Below, one piece after another: positions 53,987 to 54,502 of a stretch of 54,502 bases of DNA; the first letter of the stretch is position 1; the number at the start of each line of letters is the position of its first letter. The translations under genes and the position numbers were made by a program. Source of the stretch: Vibrio jasicida CAIM 1864 = LMG 25398 (GTDB taxonomy: Bacteria; Pseudomonadota; Gammaproteobacteria; Enterobacterales; Vibrionaceae); the NCBI RefSeq assembly GCF_000400365.1, contig NZ_BAOG01000018.1, positions 1 to 54,502 of the forward strand, given 5' to 3'. The notes under the pieces are model-generated. The model had not been told where the DNA came from. It searched no databases and was given only the letters and a program-made list of their open reading frames with translations.

Positions 53987-54184
53987 TTATAGCGAAGTGC
54001 AGGGGATGCTAAAGAATACTAGCTCATTACATTTGGTGCATCGATGTGGCAATTGGTTATGAGTTGAGCGTTCTCCGTCTGGATCGTATCGATAGAAACC
54101 TTGACCACATTTACAGGGATATTCTACTCGCTCTACGTTGTTTACCTCATGGTAGTGGCGGTTTTCTGAAGCCTTGCTCATCAC
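53987..54184 (-). CDS. Small zinc-ribbon protein (65 aa)
   Basis: The protein reads MMSKASENRHYHEVNNVERV, then EYPCKCGQGFYRYDPDGERS and HRCTKCNELVFFSIPC. CxC and CxxC pairs about 25 residues apart form a likely zinc ribbon. It is convergent with the four-gene operon. Such small ribbons occur in phage and plasmid regulators. The alternative frame on the other strand lacks this order and is rejected. Confidence 0.55.
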   Translation of the reverse strand: MMSKASENRHYHEVNNVERVEYPCKCGQGFYRYDPDGERSTHNQLPHRCTKCNELVFFSIPCTSL

Positions 54185-54502
54185 TTTTTCATTTCCCGTT
54201 TTCTTTATTTTGTATTCTTACAGACAAAGTCTATTTACACAAAACATTGGGCGTTTTCGCTGGGCGGCACACCGCTGTGCTCAGTTCATTCCGTCACTGC
54301 GCTCCTCCCACGATAACTAGCCTCAAAACGAAATCGGTCTTTGCACCAGGTTCGTTCCTCACTTGGTGCCATCCCTCTTTCTGTTCGGCTTAGTTCCTGT
54401 GAACAATCACCCAGCGCAAAAGCATTCCTATGGCAGTGCCATAGTCACAAAGCAATTTCGATTATGTTTGCTAAGTGGCTGGTAAATCGCGTCCTCCCTT
54501 CT
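54185..54502. other. Gene-free end of the window
   Basis: No gene is visible. Apart from the inverted repeat, the sequence shows nothing that I can name. Confidence 0.4.
54251..54423. repeat. Imperfect inverted repeat, 14 bp
   Basis: GCGTTTTCGCTGGG at 54251-54264 pairs with CCCAGCGCAAAAGC at 54410-54423 (12 of 14). The region between is G+C richer and has no gene; it could be a structured site such as a recombination or single-strand origin, or the ends of an unknown small element. Confidence 0.4.

Noticed and set aside
36755..54050. TTTGGTGCATCG shared between 36768 and 54035 as recombination sites
   Set aside because: At 54035 the sequence encodes the Cys-Thr-Lys-Cys part of the small zinc protein, so the match is probably chance.
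54251..54423. Integron attC site
   Set aside because: The expected core sites (GTTRRRY and RYYYAAC) at the ends are not present, and no integrase or cassette array is visible.

Overview
The window reads as part of a large Vibrio-type (gamma-proteobacterial) plasmid or plasmid-derived replicon. A Rep_3-type initiator with iterons, DnaA boxes and an AT-rich zone sits beside a parA-parB partition pair (3.2-7.1 kb). The organism is suggested by ToxR-superfamily regulators with a small partner, a DUF2913-like protein, CSS-motif EAL and LapG-like c-di-GMP proteins, and many Vibrio-like insertion-sequence relics.

Layout. 0-2.2 kb: small plasmid genes, a tRNA-Gly(TCC) and two Fis-like DNA-binding proteins. 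3.2-7.1 kb: replication and partition. 7.2-10.1 kb: a graveyard of IS3, IS200, IS66 and IS5 relics with a DUF11-like gene remnant. 10.4-19.0 kb: an AT-rich chaperone-usher pilus operon of CS1/CFA-I (alpha, class 5) type: pilin, second subunit, usher, chaperone, tip adhesin, then a LysM beta-barrel protein and a lectin-like lipoprotein. 19.0-22.5 kb: HTH regulator, EAL phosphodiesterase, small protein, LapG-like cysteine protease. 22.9-28.9 kb (minus): secreted protein, Rhs/YD-repeat protein, and a separate Rhs-core C-terminal protein with a twin-arginine signal. 29.2-30.3 kb: divergent ToxR/VtrA-like regulator and a VtrC/ToxS-like partner whose membrane helix is 17 isoleucines encoded by a hexanucleotide repeat. 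31-36.7 kb: IS3 and IS110 relics, a serine recombinase with its own small partner, an ANR-like regulator and an orphan ParA-like ATPase. 37.0-41.2 kb: a five-gene, fully overlapping operon (HisA-like, phosphoribosyltransferase, HAD phosphatase, PurA-like, NUDIX) that looks like a complete nucleotide-modifying pathway. 41.3-42.0 kb: a second serine recombinase with a res-like site. 42.3-48.8 kb: an unrecognised gene and a decayed tract (OMP fragment, YmgE/GlsB, coiled-coil protein, TAXI binding protein, small genes split by single stops) with an NlpE-like lipoprotein. 49.3-50.0 kb: a beta/gamma-crystallin-like secreted protein. 50.3-51.4 kb: an IS481 relic. 51.5-54.2 kb: a DUF2913-like gene, a four-gene unknown operon and a small zinc-binding protein.

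How it fits together. The plasmid core replicates and segregates the molecule. Three cargo modules look intact: a surface-attachment module (pilus plus c-di-GMP enzymes), a signal-regulated Rhs module, and the nucleotide operon between two recombinases. The nucleotide operon is the best candidate for an undescribed system; its product cannot be deduced from sequence alone.
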